NCBI GenBank assembly: GCA_003988855.1
Contig: QYAI01000051.1
Location: 62,001 to 126,000 of the forward strand
Direction: 5' to 3'
DNA length: 64,000 nucleotides
Source of the DNA: Arachnopeziza araneosa
Lineage: Eukaryota > Ascomycota > Leotiomycetes > Helotiales > Arachnopezizaceae
Shown here piece by piece: positions 34,113 to 45,796 of the stretch. The position numbers were made by a program, and so were the translations under genes. Within the stretch, counting starts at the first letter, position 1; the number at the start of each line of letters is the position of its first letter. The notes under the pieces are model-generated. The model was not told the DNA's origin. It worked only from the letters and a program-made list of their open reading frames with translations, and searched no databases.

Positions 34113-36523
34113 TTAATTCCAGCCCCACTCCTTGAGAAGATTCTGAACGCGATAGTCAGTCGCCCAACCTAGATCTGCTTCGATACCACGCAATAGGTCT
34201 AAAACAACCCGCCGCTCCCGAGTCTCAGTCATACATTGACCTGCAACAAACAGAGGTTGCACTTGGTGAATTCGAACACTGCCCTCTGGTCTTGCTAGTG
34301 CGATTCCGACTATTTCGTAGACATGTTGGCGGATCTCCTTCTCAATCTCACGATAAGATCGAAGTCGATCTGATATTGTGGATCTTCGCATGGTTGACTC
34401 ATGGGGTCTATTGATTAGTAGGAGAGTTCGTGCCATGTGGTATGATTGCATAGTTGATGCGCACATGGGGATGCTATACCATGTTTCGAAGAATATAGCT
34501 CTTGCAGAATCTTGCGCGATTGTTTCGTTTGTGATGGGTGGAAGGCGGGCAGATGGCTTAAAGGTATCAGGAAGTCCTTGATGCCAAATATCAAGCTCTT
34601 TCTCCAATTCTTTCCACCTTTCTAGTAAGAGCATCTGATTGACGCCAAGCAACCCCGTTGGACTCAAGCGGTCTTGTGGAAAAACGTTGTCAATAGAGTC
34701 CCCAACAGCGAGGAAGTTGACTATCTTGGACATCAACCAAATCAGAGCATTGGAAATCATATCTTCTCGCATTACTGTCCGCCGCTCCGGATATTGCGCG
34801 TCCTCAGTATTGCTAGGAATGACGAATCCTCGCTCGTCAAGTCGAAGCCCTGCGGCTTTCCAAAGCCCAACATCTTCTGTACTCAGTCTCGTCTGGGTTT
34901 CATTGATAACTGTTACTGTTAGAGGGGTTCGATTGTGGTGATTAAGCTCTTACAGGCAGCTAAGAAGTCCTGACGCGCAAAGTTCCAGAAGGTAGCTTTT
35001 CGTCCTCTAGATGGCTTGATCCTTTGCGACAATTGTCCTGGGCTTGTTGGTGATTGAACAGGCATCATTCCTTCTTTCTCTGCAAGGTCGAACAAAGACT
35101 TTGTTCCACTAAGATGTCGTGCCCATGCCGAGTTTGCATTGTCCAAAAATTCATATACACAGAGAATAGCTGCAGCTGCGAAGGTCTCGTCCGGACTACT
35201 CTTAGCAACTGGCCGTGACAAGCGACGTCTTTTATTAACTGCTGGAGTTCTCGGATCGCTATGTGGCGATTGGATGTTACTTCGGGGACTGAATGTCTCA
35301 TCTATTCCGGTCATTGGTGTTACCGGGGTTTGCGGTCCTCCTGAGTTTGACAATTCTTCCATCAGCAGAGAGATTGCTCTGTAGTAGTGTTTCGCCCCGA
35401 TATATGCCCAGTCTACTGTTTCCGAATTAGGATAACCTTCCATGTCAGCCTGTTTGCCAACGCTGCCACCGACGATGGCTTTCCTGCCGCCAACCCGGCC
35501 AAGTTGCTTTGCGGCATAGGCACACGCGGAATATTTGAGGAGTGGATTTGATAAGGCTTGCACTGGCACATGATGGGCGAAATAGCAACCTAGGTCAAAA
35601 AGATCCATCCTAATGTCATAAGCAAGATACGAGGACAAGATCAGAAATCTTACCACTGTCCTGCAGTTTCGCAAAAATGGCGTAATAGGAAGGCTTCTTC
35701 ATGATCTTCGACAGGGAACGGACCTTCTGCTGCAGCAGGGGATGGCATGAGATTTGGGTCAATCGTTGGCGATGGTGCTGCTGAGAGTTCAGTGAACGCC
35801 AATGAGGGCCATCGGTAGAGGAGCATACCAAGAGATCCTTCGGGAGCAGTCGGGTTTAAGATGAAATTCAAATTATTGGAGGAATGCGGTGAAAGATGTG
35901 CTGTATCTGCAGCTGACGTTCCCGCGAGCGACACCGGACGAATATATTGAAAGCTACTTGTTGCGGCTGCAGAAAGGGCCTCTAGTCCTGGAGCTTGGTC
36001 ATATGACATAGCAAGGTAGTTTTCAGTTGCCCTTTCCTCTCCTCGTGGCGTAACACTAGAGGTAGGGGGAGTAACATGAGGTTCCGGCTCAGGCGTGGCT
36101 TCCACATTATAAGGATCGGTGATATTGAAGAAGGTCACTGTACTCCGTGAAGAGTTGAGTCAGCCCAGGTCAAGTAGGATATGGTTGGAAAGCATGTTAT
36201 CCGCACCTGTTTTTGGCACATCTACCCAAACATTGTCGTCGTTAAATGTATTCTTGTATGCGTAGAACCCTCCAAGCTTTTGACCTCCCTCCTCCGCCTC
36301 TCCAGCCCCATTCATGGAGGCATTTTGCTGGTGGCGGAAGACGACTCCATCGCTGGGATTGCACTCCCGAGCACCTTTTCTGCATTGGCCACATATTGGC
36401 TTTACTTCGTCACACTTCAGTTTGCGTTGGCGGCAGGTTTGGCTATCAAATGGCCGTCATCAGCTTCGGTGTCGCGGGGCAAAGGATGCGCAGAACAACC
36501 CACCATCCCGTACGAGACCTCAT
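34113..36523 (-). CDS. Zn2Cys6 transcription factor
   Basis: Five exons (36523-36504, 36442-36207, 36137-35654, 35609-34954, 34909-34113) keep phase throughout and give 730 aa. The first exon is only 20 nt and splits the first zinc-ligand Cys codon. The joined protein starts MRSRTGC and gives the exact spacing C-X2-C-X6-C-X6-C-X2-C-X6-C (Cys 7, 10, 17, 24, 27, 34), a binuclear zinc cluster that binds CGG half-sites. A Pro/Ser-rich linker leads to a long helical region typical of the fungal-specific regulatory domain (Fungal_trans_2-like), including FAAAAILCVYEFLDNAN and FFETWYSIPMCASTMQSY. Targets are unknown. It is divergent from the F-box pseudogene, with 331 bp between them. Confidence 0.9.
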
Positions 36524-36854
36524 TGCCTCTCTATCATCATCTTGGATGTATGGTTGGCATCCTAAACCATCTGCGATGGAACCCGAATGCGGAGGATGGT
36601 TGGAAATAATGGAAGTAAAGTACAGACAGAATGTGTACTGACATTTCCCCACCGAAATTCTAGGCGGGGCGATCAATATTTCCGGTGACGCTAGCAGAGA
36701 ATTGGCTTGACCCCCTCCAACTCCTTGTTTTTGAAGTCAGAACGACTGCTAGTGCGTTTTCTTATCATGAACGCTTCTATATTACCTTTCAATATAAAAC
36801 TATCGCCCAATCTGCTGCTAGTAAGAGCTTTTCATCTGGATAATCTCGTAGAGA

Positions 36855-38695
36855 ATGGACGCTACAATTCTGAGTCTCAGCGATGAACTCTTGCTCTTCA
36901 TCATTGGACTGGTGAACTCATAGACCAAGATTCTCGTGAGAATTCTCATCGTCAATGACAGGTAGCTGAGGAAGACCCGAAATCGTTGTCTAGTCTCTCT
37001 ATTGTGTGTCAACGCCTTATAGGTCTTACCAATACCATTCTTTACCAAGTCAATTTCGATCTTGTCGAGCAATCTTCAGCATGATACTTCCGCTAAAACT
37101 CTCCACCAGGAGTACACCTTCGAAGGCAATGTGATTGCGCAATCTCGTCATTTGACGATACGAGGTGTATTGGATTGGACGGTTTTTGCCGGGCTGCTTT
37201 CGAAAATGACACGCCTTGAATCAATCAGGTAGAGAAGCCGGAGTGAATACTTGGAAATTATTGATTTCTTTTCTCTGATTTCTTAACTGGTCATATTGGA
37301 AAACTCTTCAAAAATCGTGGCCGGGGGCCAGAATCTCTATGGAAAAGCTCACAATAGGGTCTTGGAATGACGAGAAGATTCAACAGAGCAACGCAGATCT
37401 CTTCGAAAGCCTCATGGAGTTCTCCAATATATATTCAATAAAAATCAAGATCGACTATGAACATGCACATACAATGAAACTACTAAAACATGTGCTTTTG
37501 AGGAACAAGGGAATCAACGTACTCCTTATTACACTTCCGCGCAATGAATTTGGACTATCTAATTTCGTCGCTGATGGGTCCGGAATTTATGATCTGTCTG
37601 TAGAGAAGGGAGAAATGCTTGGGCTTTGAAAGAATTTGTCTATGAAATTCGAGGTGGGCCTTACTATAGGCGACAATTCATTCCAATATCCTTCTTCAAT
37701 TGGGGCAATATCCGTCATCTTGAGGTCCGGGGATTTTAAACGCGAATATTCATTCGTGCTCTTGGACACCAGCAATTGACATTGTGCAGCCTCGCCATCC
37801 ATGGAAACATATTCACCGAAAATCTAGGCGGCCGTGAAGATCTATTTTCCAGAGTTAGAGGTCTAGTTACTCTCAAATTCGTCAATGACACAGGGAGAGT
37901 TCCAATTAAAGCTTTACATTGCTCGGGAAAACACTGAAAAACTTGACGATACGACATCAGAGAATTCCTCTTGATCCCTATTCTGCTACCTATGGATATA
38001 AGCCGCAGCCATATTCGCCACAAGAACTCAATGACCTCGGGAAGGCCCTGCCACTTCTTTCGTACTTGACTGTCGATGTCGCATTTCGAAACACGATGAT
38101 AAGCATCTGACAAGAATCTAATTGTTTTAGATTAGTGAAATCTGTTGATCATTGCCTAGCCGCACGACACTCTCGCTTCACTATCCCAATTCCCTAAACT
38201 CGATAGCCTAACCATACTCCGGAAAGTCCATCTTTTCAAATTTCCCGGAACTATTCAATTCCCCATTATCTCACAGATATCAAAACCGTGTCTCACATGT
38301 GCTCGTATTTGGTAGCCCAGAAAGCTGGGATACCATTCTCGAATATTGAAATCATGCTAGGTGAGACACCAAAATTACTCCGCTACAATCCACCTATCGG
38401 GATGAGACCTACTGTAATTTTCAGGTATCGAAAGAATAGGCAAAAGGCTGGAGATTTTGTGACATTGGAAGATGATTCCTGTGAATACTCACACTCGCAG
38501 TTGAAACCTTACTTTGAGTTACCACGCCTTGAAAATATTCACAGCGAAATTTACCCACAAAATTTAGAAGCTATCATTGCTGCTGGAAGGGAGAGAGGTT
38601 ATCATGGCAAAATTCCCGAAGGCTCTCTGATGGATAGACGACGCAAAGACGGCAAAATTACAAACGCTAGCGCAGCACGAAAAGGAGTGAGTTAG
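36855..38695 (+). pseudogene. Decayed F-box protein gene
   Basis: The start (MDATILSLSDELLLFIIGL) matches an F-box helix. It continues after a probable 50 bp intron (36912-36961) with EEDPKSLSSLSIVCQRLIGL. Downstream, family-like blocks appear in changing frames: HLTIRGVLDWTVFAGLLSKM, KEFVYEIRGGPYYRRQF, KTLKNLTIRHQRIPLDPY, PFSNIEIMLGETPKLLRY. An in-frame TAA at 37737-37739 interrupts one block. Frame changes near 37,605 and 37,930 cannot be explained by introns, and further changes near 37,070, 38,110 and 38,300 are likely. An intact copy would be an SCF ubiquitin-ligase substrate adaptor with leucine-rich C-terminal strands. Indels dominate, so this is ordinary decay rather than RIP. Confidence 0.8.
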
Positions 38696-40450
38696 CCAGT
38701 TTAAGTTGGAGCTGACAGCTCCTATTAAAGTTCGAAGTCGACTGTCAATGCATCGAATTGGATTTAGCACACTTAAACTTTTAGGGGTCTAATAGTAACA
38801 AGCTAGCGCATGCTGGACTTATTATTGATAAACTGGTCATCCACTATTTTCTATCATATTAGATATTCCACATCACTTCTATCAACTCATTACTCTTGCA
38901 TCTACCATGCTCTATGAAAACTGAATATCAATTCTGGCTTTCATATCCCGCTCAAGACACACCTTATCGCACCAGACCCAATTCACTTCCTACCTGCTTT
39001 ACTGCCTCCTCCGATATTTGTACCACCTCTCTGCAGTCAATCTTCTCACGCATTCTTTCCCGGGTCTACGGAAAGACTTCCCAACATTTGAAAACCGGCC
39101 ATATTGCCGCTTCTGTATATGCGGTTCCGAGAGAGAAATGTAGGGGGAATCCCGTTATCCGCTTTCAAATGAAGTGACTGGTGAATGGTGCTTGATGTTG
39201 CCTCATCGTCTACAGGGAGCTGTGCACGGCTATGCGTAAAATGACAAAAAAAATGATCTTTCTTAGGAATGGAGTACCTAGGCTTTCAGTCAAAGTAAAC
39301 ATACTCCCACGTGATCATATTTTATCTTCTAGGGAAGTCTGTCTCTCCAAGAGAGTTCCAGCTGGGCTAGATAAGGAGTATTCCGACATATTCCGCTAAT
39401 GAAAGATGAGCAATGCACCAGCATATCACAAAACTCAGTAAGGCAACGCCGCCATAGCCGGAGGAAGGAAAGAAAGGCGTCAGCCAAAGCGATAGTTGAG
39501 ATAATTTGTGTATAAATCACTTCAGAGTAAGGAAGACGGAAGCATCGAACCGCAGCGGCCAGCTTCGTGTAGCTGCGTCTCATGAGATATGAGCAAACAT
39601 CATTCTCCTCGAATCGAAATGTCCTACGGTACATCGAAAAGTTGGATCAAACGGCCTCTCGAGTGGCGTTAGCGTTGTCAAATCTCCACAGGTGCGAAAA
39701 CGACAAAATCGGCGGAGACTTGACGCCTTCACACCGCCGCGCATTTCGGGTCACCTCCCCCCACTAATCCGCTCCCCCATTCTGCCAGGTGACAGGAGAC
39801 CGCCTCGGGCGACCAGCAGCACTAGAGACGGGAAGAAAAGCCATCAACATCGCAATCCCGCCGGCATCTGTGTGGAAGCCGAGAGCCTCGACGGCAGCTC
39901 TCTGATACGACAAGGAAGAAGGCAAGATGGCTATTCTGAAAATATCGCGATACAGGAGCTTCGTCCATTCCCACCGTTCCTCACCGGCTGTGGCTGTACT
40001 GGGCAGGGCTTCGGCTCGGTTGTGGCTGCACACATCTTCCTCCGCTCCTTTTCTCTCCATCAAGAAATCACATACATATGCACGAGTGTCTCTTCTGCAT
40101 CATCTTCATTTCAGATAAACCTCCGACAATGTTCCAGCTGAAGAGCAAATGAGAATGATAAGCGTGTGCGGCACGGTTTTTCGAAGGATAAAAAGAAAAG
40201 AAAAATTCAGCATGACAGGGTGGTTTAAGCTCTGATACCATGATTACACACCCGCGGATCCTTGGTGTTAGAGCAATATGCACAGGCTTTCGTTCCCCGA
40301 GCCGTGTGGTCGTTGCTCTTTTGCGTGTAGAGTGAATGTGCCATCGAAGGGACATCATCCGAATGTAACCCTGCGTCGCTCAAAATAAATCCCATGGCCC
40401 CCGTTCCCACTTCATAACGGAACTGTTTTTCCTGCCAATTCATCGCCAAA
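38696..40450. other. Intergenic 1.75 kb, no gene seen
   Basis: The 3' flank of the F-box pseudogene and the promoter of the LaeA-like gene. The stretch 39,680-40,100 is richer in C/G with overlapping frames on both strands, but none has splice structure or a known motif. Confidence 0.5.
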
Positions 40451-42131
40451 ATGGCATCTCATGCCAACGAACCCCCAAACGTGGTTGAACATCAATCCTC
40501 GTCACCTTCGACCCCAACAACCGATCAACACCCTCCGATTGTATCAGATGGCTATCCTGAAGTACTCTACCACCACGAAAATGCCGGCGAACTAAGCGAC
40601 AATGACGGCCTGATTAGCGTAAGCAATCTGGAGAAATTTTATTTCTGCAATTGCTGACAGATGCGCAGGTTGATAGCAATGATACCGACGATGACTCTGC
40701 GATTGGGGATTTGTCTTTGCCGTGAGTGGAACAGCCGTGGCTGATTCGAATCCTCTAACTTGCTTTCGCAGTCGTTCAACGGTTTCGGTGCGATCTAGCG
40801 TTTACGACTATGTAGAGGAGAACGGGAGGACGTATCACAGATACAAGGAAGGAAGTGAGTTTAGCATAATTCAGTGAGGCCTACCCACTCTGATCAAAGC
40901 TCAGGCTATGTACTACCAAATGACGAGGTATGCCTCAATATCAGACCTAAGTCCAGGAACTGAAACCTAGAACAGAGAGAGCAGGAGAGATTAGGTATTC
41001 AAGCTTTGTTCCGGTTTGTAAGAACAGTACTGATGAAAAAGAAACAGACATGCAACACCACTTGTTCTACTTAACGTTGGATGATCAGCTCTTTCTGGCT
41101 CCGATCGATGAAAACCCCCAGGTAAGAAACCTTCTCGGGGCAACATTTGCCCTTTTGACGCTATGTTTGAATTGCTCCGGAAAGCATACACATCTCAGCA
41201 CCCCACAGCCATTCGACCCCACTCTTCTGTATATCACGAATCCAGTATGCTAATTCGGTGATTTTGGGATTCCAGCACGTATTGGATATCGGGACTGGTA
41301 CGGGTATATGGGCCATTGATTTCGGTATGGGCTGAGATTACAGAGTGTGAAGAAATGTTTGCTAAGAACTCAAGCTTCCAAATATCCTTCCGCAACAGTA
41401 ACTGGGAATGACTTGAGCCCCATACAGCCAGAATTGTACGTACCACAATGTTAGAACGACTCGGCGATTTCTAACCACACCCAGCGTTCCATCAAACTGT
41501 AATTTCGAAGTCGAAGATTGCGAAGATGAATGGACCTACTCTCAAAAATTCGACTTTGTCCACTGGCGATTGATGGTCAGCTGCTTTAAAGATCCGCGGT
41601 TCGTCATCAAACAAGCTTTCAAACACATCGCACCAGGTGGCTATCTCGAACTACAAGATATCGACTTCCCAATGAAGGCCGTTGATGACTCGTATGACGG
41701 CACCGCGTTGTGGGAATGGAACCAAAGCATGGTCGAAGGAGCCAACATATCTGGGCGTGCTTTGACACGCGTACACATGTACAAACAATGGATGGAAGAA
41801 ATTGGGTTCGTAGATGTGGAAGAGAAGTTGTTTCAATGGCCTCTCAACACGTGGCCACGAGATCCACATTTGAAGAAACTGGGGATGTGGTTTCAGCATG
41901 ATCTGCTGGAATCATTGGATAGTGTGAAGAAAATGTTCTTACAGGTATTGAAATGGTCGCCTGAGCAGCTGGAGGTGTTCCTGGTAGATGTGAGGAAGGA
42001 TATCAAGAATCGGAGATGCCATGCTTATTTAGTAGTGTGAGTGGATATTCCTGGGGAAAGGAAGGTGTTGCTGACTACTTTTTAGGCGTGTTGTTTATGG
42101 GAGGAAACCACCCCTTCCTGCTCCGGCATAA
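40451..42131 (+). CDS. LaeA-like SAM-dependent methyltransferase
   Basis: Ten exons: 40451-40618, 40669-40721, 40772-40854, 40905-40927, 40976-40994, 41048-41121, 41276-41324, 41375-41435, 41485-42036 and 42086-42131. They keep phase throughout and give 375 aa. Two exons are only 19 and 23 nt. After a disordered N-terminus comes the LaeA/UMTA signature region (SVYDYVEENGRTYHRYKEG, YVLPNDEREQERLDMQHHL). SAM motif I follows (HVLDIGTGTGIWAIDF), then GNDLSPIQPEFVPSN, EWTYSQKFDFVHWR and APGGYLELQDIDF. LaeA-type proteins regulate secondary metabolism and development in the nucleus; most paralogues like this one have unknown roles, and some methylate metabolites. No biosynthetic cluster adjoins it. 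Confidence 0.93.
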
Positions 42132-42536
42132 TGAGAACAACCGGATTAATAGTAGACTTGGAGTACATAGGTGTATTAAAAGCAACTTAGATACATATAG
42201 ATACCCAACCTAATGATAACGATGATCACGATAGCAGACACTCAATTCACTTTACAGCTCTTGATGCCATTACAGGTAAGTTGACTTCTATGAATACTAA
42301 CACTCTGCAACAGATTACCTGCCTGAATCGGTCCTCCCTACGAAATAACAGCTACAAGTAACCCTTGGCTAGGACGACAGATGGCTCTTTCTCCCATTGT
42401 CCTTCCGATGTGAGTCTCACCAAGAATGGGTAGCATATGTGACATGAGTTGATTCGATTCAGCTGAGCAGGTACTTTGAACTTGTATGCTAGTCGCTAAC
42501 TAATGCTAGCAAAGAGAGAGATTAGGCATGACTCGG
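42132..42536. other. Convergent intergenic region, no gene seen
   Basis: 405 bp between the 3' ends of the LaeA-like gene (+) and the small minus-strand gene. A/T-rich, no coding signal. Confidence 0.6.
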
Positions 42537-43016
42537 TCACTCCTCAGCCTTAGCTTCCACATGACGGCCACGCCCACTAGCACTAGCGCCTCGACCACCA
42601 GTCATCCTCTCCAGCGCATTCTTTAACTCTCTATTAGTCCTCCAGACGCCCTCCACACTCGCCTCCCTCCCCTTTCCCGCCAAGACAGCAAGCATATCCC
42701 CTAGCGCAGCATCGATCCTCAAGGCCAGGTCTCTCAGCAGCTTGTCATTCTCTGCGCTTATACTAATCATGGCTTTGTCTGGATCATCGGAGTTCATGAC
42801 CCCCTCCAATCCTCGGCTTGATAATGGAGAGGGAGAGGCATGCAGGATTTGTGAGAGGACGTCGCCACGGAACTGGTCCTTGATCTCTTCGAGGTTTATG
42901 GCGAGGAGTGAGTGCTAAGAATTGTAGTTAACTTCTCTACCTTTCGAGATTGGAGTATTTTGTGGTTTGTTTACCTCGGACGAGGAGAAGGTTGAGGTTT
43001 CTTCCGATTCATCCAT
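42537..43016 (-). CDS. Small helical hypothetical protein
   Basis: Exon 1 (43016-42975) and exon 2 (42914-42537) joined at GTAAAC/CTTAG in phase 0 give 139 aa. I do not recognise it. It starts with an acidic Ser/Glu segment (MDESEETSTFSSSE). It then forms likely helices (LLAINLEEIKDQFRGDVLSQ and ISAENDKLLRDLALRIDAAL) and ends in a Gly/Arg/Ala tail. The size and heptad-like leucines would suit a small complex subunit, such as a kinetochore or spindle component, but that is a guess. Confidence 0.65.
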
Positions 43017-43910
43017 TGCGTGGATTGCGCTCTCTGTTCTGGCTCCTGCTCTATTCAATCCCTGAAGAGAGGAATGACTCTTTGATAGAGAGCCTTTCTT
43101 TCGCGAGAAGATTGTGGGGGTCCGAGATACATTTGAGTCCGTTCATTTAAACTCTATTCTCTGGCATCAATTCTTTGACTACATGCATTGCATTTTCTGA
43201 ACTCTATTTCCAGCGGCTGATGGATGCGTTGGTGTGACCAGCACAGCATCAGTCAATGCGGCTTGCCCTCTGCTGCCAATCGACCTATTATTCCAATTTT
43301 CAAGAAATTAATTGTTGGGAATACCGTGTTTTTGGAATCACTTCCCGCATTATGCACATCATCTTAGCGACCTCGGCGTGGGATGTGTTGTTTGAACAGC
43401 TCAGTGGACGCTGAGCGAATGAAAAACGTTGCCAGACAAGACATCTGGCTTGGCAAATTAACATTGATAAATTGGGAACGGAAGCCCTATGAGAATGTGA
43501 TTTTCAAGACTTGCATCTTGTTGTTTGTGGATGCTCCGGTTTGTTCAGGAAGGGCAATTGATCACGTGCTGGGAGCTCATTGTCGATGACTGAGACAGAG
43601 AGACTCTATCAAGCATCTACTCTTCCAAAAACTAGACTGAGAATAGAGCTTAAAACGCTGGCTTTGAAAGAATCTATAGGTTCAATAGGCCCTGTCGAGC
43701 TAAAACATGGCCTATCTTGGCCGTGTGACAGATAATCGCCTATGTGACAAGGAAGTTGCCAAGCACAAGAAGGGTCCATCAATTACCTGCGAAAAGTACG
43801 CAATCTACAAACTCTTTCAAAACTCTATGGTCAATTCTCAATGTCGATCGTTCTACTCCTTCTGTACACTGAACAGAGTCGACTTTAATGCCTGATGCAC
43901 TTGAACACTT
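43017..43910. other. Intergenic region, no gene seen
   Basis: 894 bp with scattered frames of 60-68 codons on the + strand. None has domain similarity or a splice partner. Confidence 0.55.
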
Positions 43911-44468
43911 TCATCTCCTAACCCTCTTAAGCGGGCGCTCGCCCTCCTCCCGCATGATCCCAACCCACCCCCTCAACTCCTCATTCTCAACCACCAGCCT
44001 CGTAACCCTCTCCCTCATGGCCTCGACCTCCTCCCTGCACTCCTCTCTCAACCGGCCCATCTCACACCTCTGCAACAGCACCATCCGCGCCTGATTGTCG
44101 GCCAGCGCCCTCGACATCCTGACCTCCTCTCTCAGCCGTTCATTCTCCGCAATCAGCTGCGCGTTGCTGTCTCGGTGATGCTGAAGCAGCTTGTCGTTGA
44201 GCGTGATGACCCGTTCTTGCAGCGCGATGGTGGCCATGTTGTCGATGAGGGTTGTGGACAGGGTGTGCATGGTTGGGTCCTTGATTTGCGGGGTGAGGGA
44301 GAAGGTGTCTTCGTCGCCGGTGATGAGATATGCTTTCGACGTGTGGGTTGGATGCTTGGGTTTGGTTGGCGAGTTCTTGGTTGGGAGCTCTGCTTCCAGC
44401 GCGTTGATGTGGGCGTTCTTGGTTTCGAGCTCCCAGGTGAGGTTGAGGAACTCTTGGTAGCTCGGCAT
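43911..44468 (-). CDS. Coiled-coil hypothetical protein
   Basis: A single exon of 185 codons from the ATG at 44468 (MPSYQEFLNLTWELE). The frame is open upstream to 44519, but that extension looks like untranslated sequence. It has an N-terminal helix with heptads (ETKNAHINALEAEL), a Pro/Thr/Lys linker, then about 100 residues of predicted coiled coil (MATIALQERVITLNDKLLQH, LIAENERLREEVRMSRAL, REECREEVEAMRERVTRLVV). It ends in a basic PLKRVRR tail that may be a nuclear signal. It has leucine-zipper-like heptads but no bZIP basic region. Function unknown. Confidence 0.65.
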   Translation of the reverse strand: MPSYQEFLNLTWELETKNAHINALEAELPTKNSPTKPKHPTHTSKAYLITGDEDTFSLTPQIKDPTMHTLSTTLIDNMATIALQERVITLNDKLLQHHRDSNAQLIAENERLREEVRMSRALADNQARMVLLQRCEMGRLREECREEVEAMRERVTRLVVENEELRGWVGIMREEGERPLKRVRR

Positions 44469-45796
44469 CTCAATATACTTGGTAGGAATTCTGTACTTGA
44501 AATATATGTACTTGTACAAGTTTGGTGTCTCGTCCTCGAAATGTAGTGCTCCAATTCTGTTTCTCTGTTGCTGAAATACTCGGCTCTGAAGTTGAAGGCA
44601 GTTCTGATCAATCGGAAACTTGGTATCGAGGCTCTATGGTACTAGGGATTGTCCAGAAGGAATCTATCTTCTCTCTCGTGATTATTGTCGCGTGTTGGTG
44701 ATAGGAGGTGCTTTCGCGACCTGTAGTCCGGATCGGGGAAATCGATTATTGGGACCCTTATTTATCACGTGTTATCCTCCATTATTCAGAGCTTGGGAGA
44801 AGTGATGCTCAAATAAAGTGATGACTGTCGTATCAGGGATGTTTGTACATTGTGACAGGATTCTATACAGATTTGGATCTGCTTTTCGATATAGGGCCAT
44901 TACTTTGCGCTTGTGAAGCGAGCCCCTGAGAAGCTTGCCGAGCCTGTTTTGATGCGTGCAAGAAGCGCTTGGAACTTCAAAAGTGGGATGAGAAATCCGA
45001 TAGAAGAATGAATTAAAACTTAGGTGTATGCCGTTTTCCAAAGGCGTAAATTTCGAAATCTTCAATAATTTCGGGTCGATTTGGGCAGTTGAACCTTTTT
45101 CCCGCGCCGTTGCGTAACTATTCATCATAGGTAGGTAAAGGCTTGAGCACATTTCAATCCTGAATGATTGTGAATGAAAACACATGTCATGGATCATGGA
45201 TCAATATTGATTACAGCTCCAAAGATCATGATCCTCGTTGGGAATCAATCGATCTCGTCAGATTTGGCAGGGAAGAGGCGGGTTGAGTTCCGGATTGAGA
45301 ACGCCAATGTGCTGCCTAACGAAGCACTGGACGAGGAAAATAGCTTCACCTCTAGATTAAGACAATAATTAAGACTTACCGTTTACATAACCTAGAATTT
45401 ATTTCTGTTTTCCACGGTATATTTCACAAGTGTTGAATGGATGGTTGAGGAAGGTTTTGGTCCCAGAGAGTGGTATACAAACGACAAACTGAGATCGCCG
45501 ACGAGGATTCCCTTAATCTTCCGTATGTTTCAAATATGCAATGGTACCCCAGCTCTGATTTTTAACAAGATAGACCGAGCCCTCCCCCCAACCCAATTTT
45601 ACTGGCTAATTCGTAAAGCTTAAAGCTTAGTGCTTATATTAAAGTTGCCACCAATTCACTTAAGACGACTAGACAAAGCTATCTCGTTCCGAAAATTATT
45701 GAATAAGTTTACTTTGGTTTCATATCTTGGCTGCCGTGTAACTATCGAAGGCTCTCTTATAATATTTGATATTGAAGGCTACTCAGGCTGGATGAA
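44469..45796. other. Intergenic region, no supported gene
   Basis: A 1.3 kb interval between divergent genes. A 141-codon minus-strand frame at 44,772-45,197 has no recognisable features and no splice partner. The rest is A/T-rich promoter-like sequence. Confidence 0.5.

Noticed and set aside
36912..37340. Explaining all F-box frame changes as introns
   Set aside because: Some early changes can be bridged by weak introns, but the TAA at 37,737 and the shifts near 37,605 and 37,930 cannot, so a pseudogene is the better reading.
39692..40141. 149-codon + strand frame upstream of the LaeA-like gene
   Set aside because: No recognisable motif and it overlaps other frames; more likely promoter DNA.
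44772..45197. 141-codon minus-strand frame
   Set aside because: No domain, no repeats, no signal peptide or splice partner; kept as intergenic.
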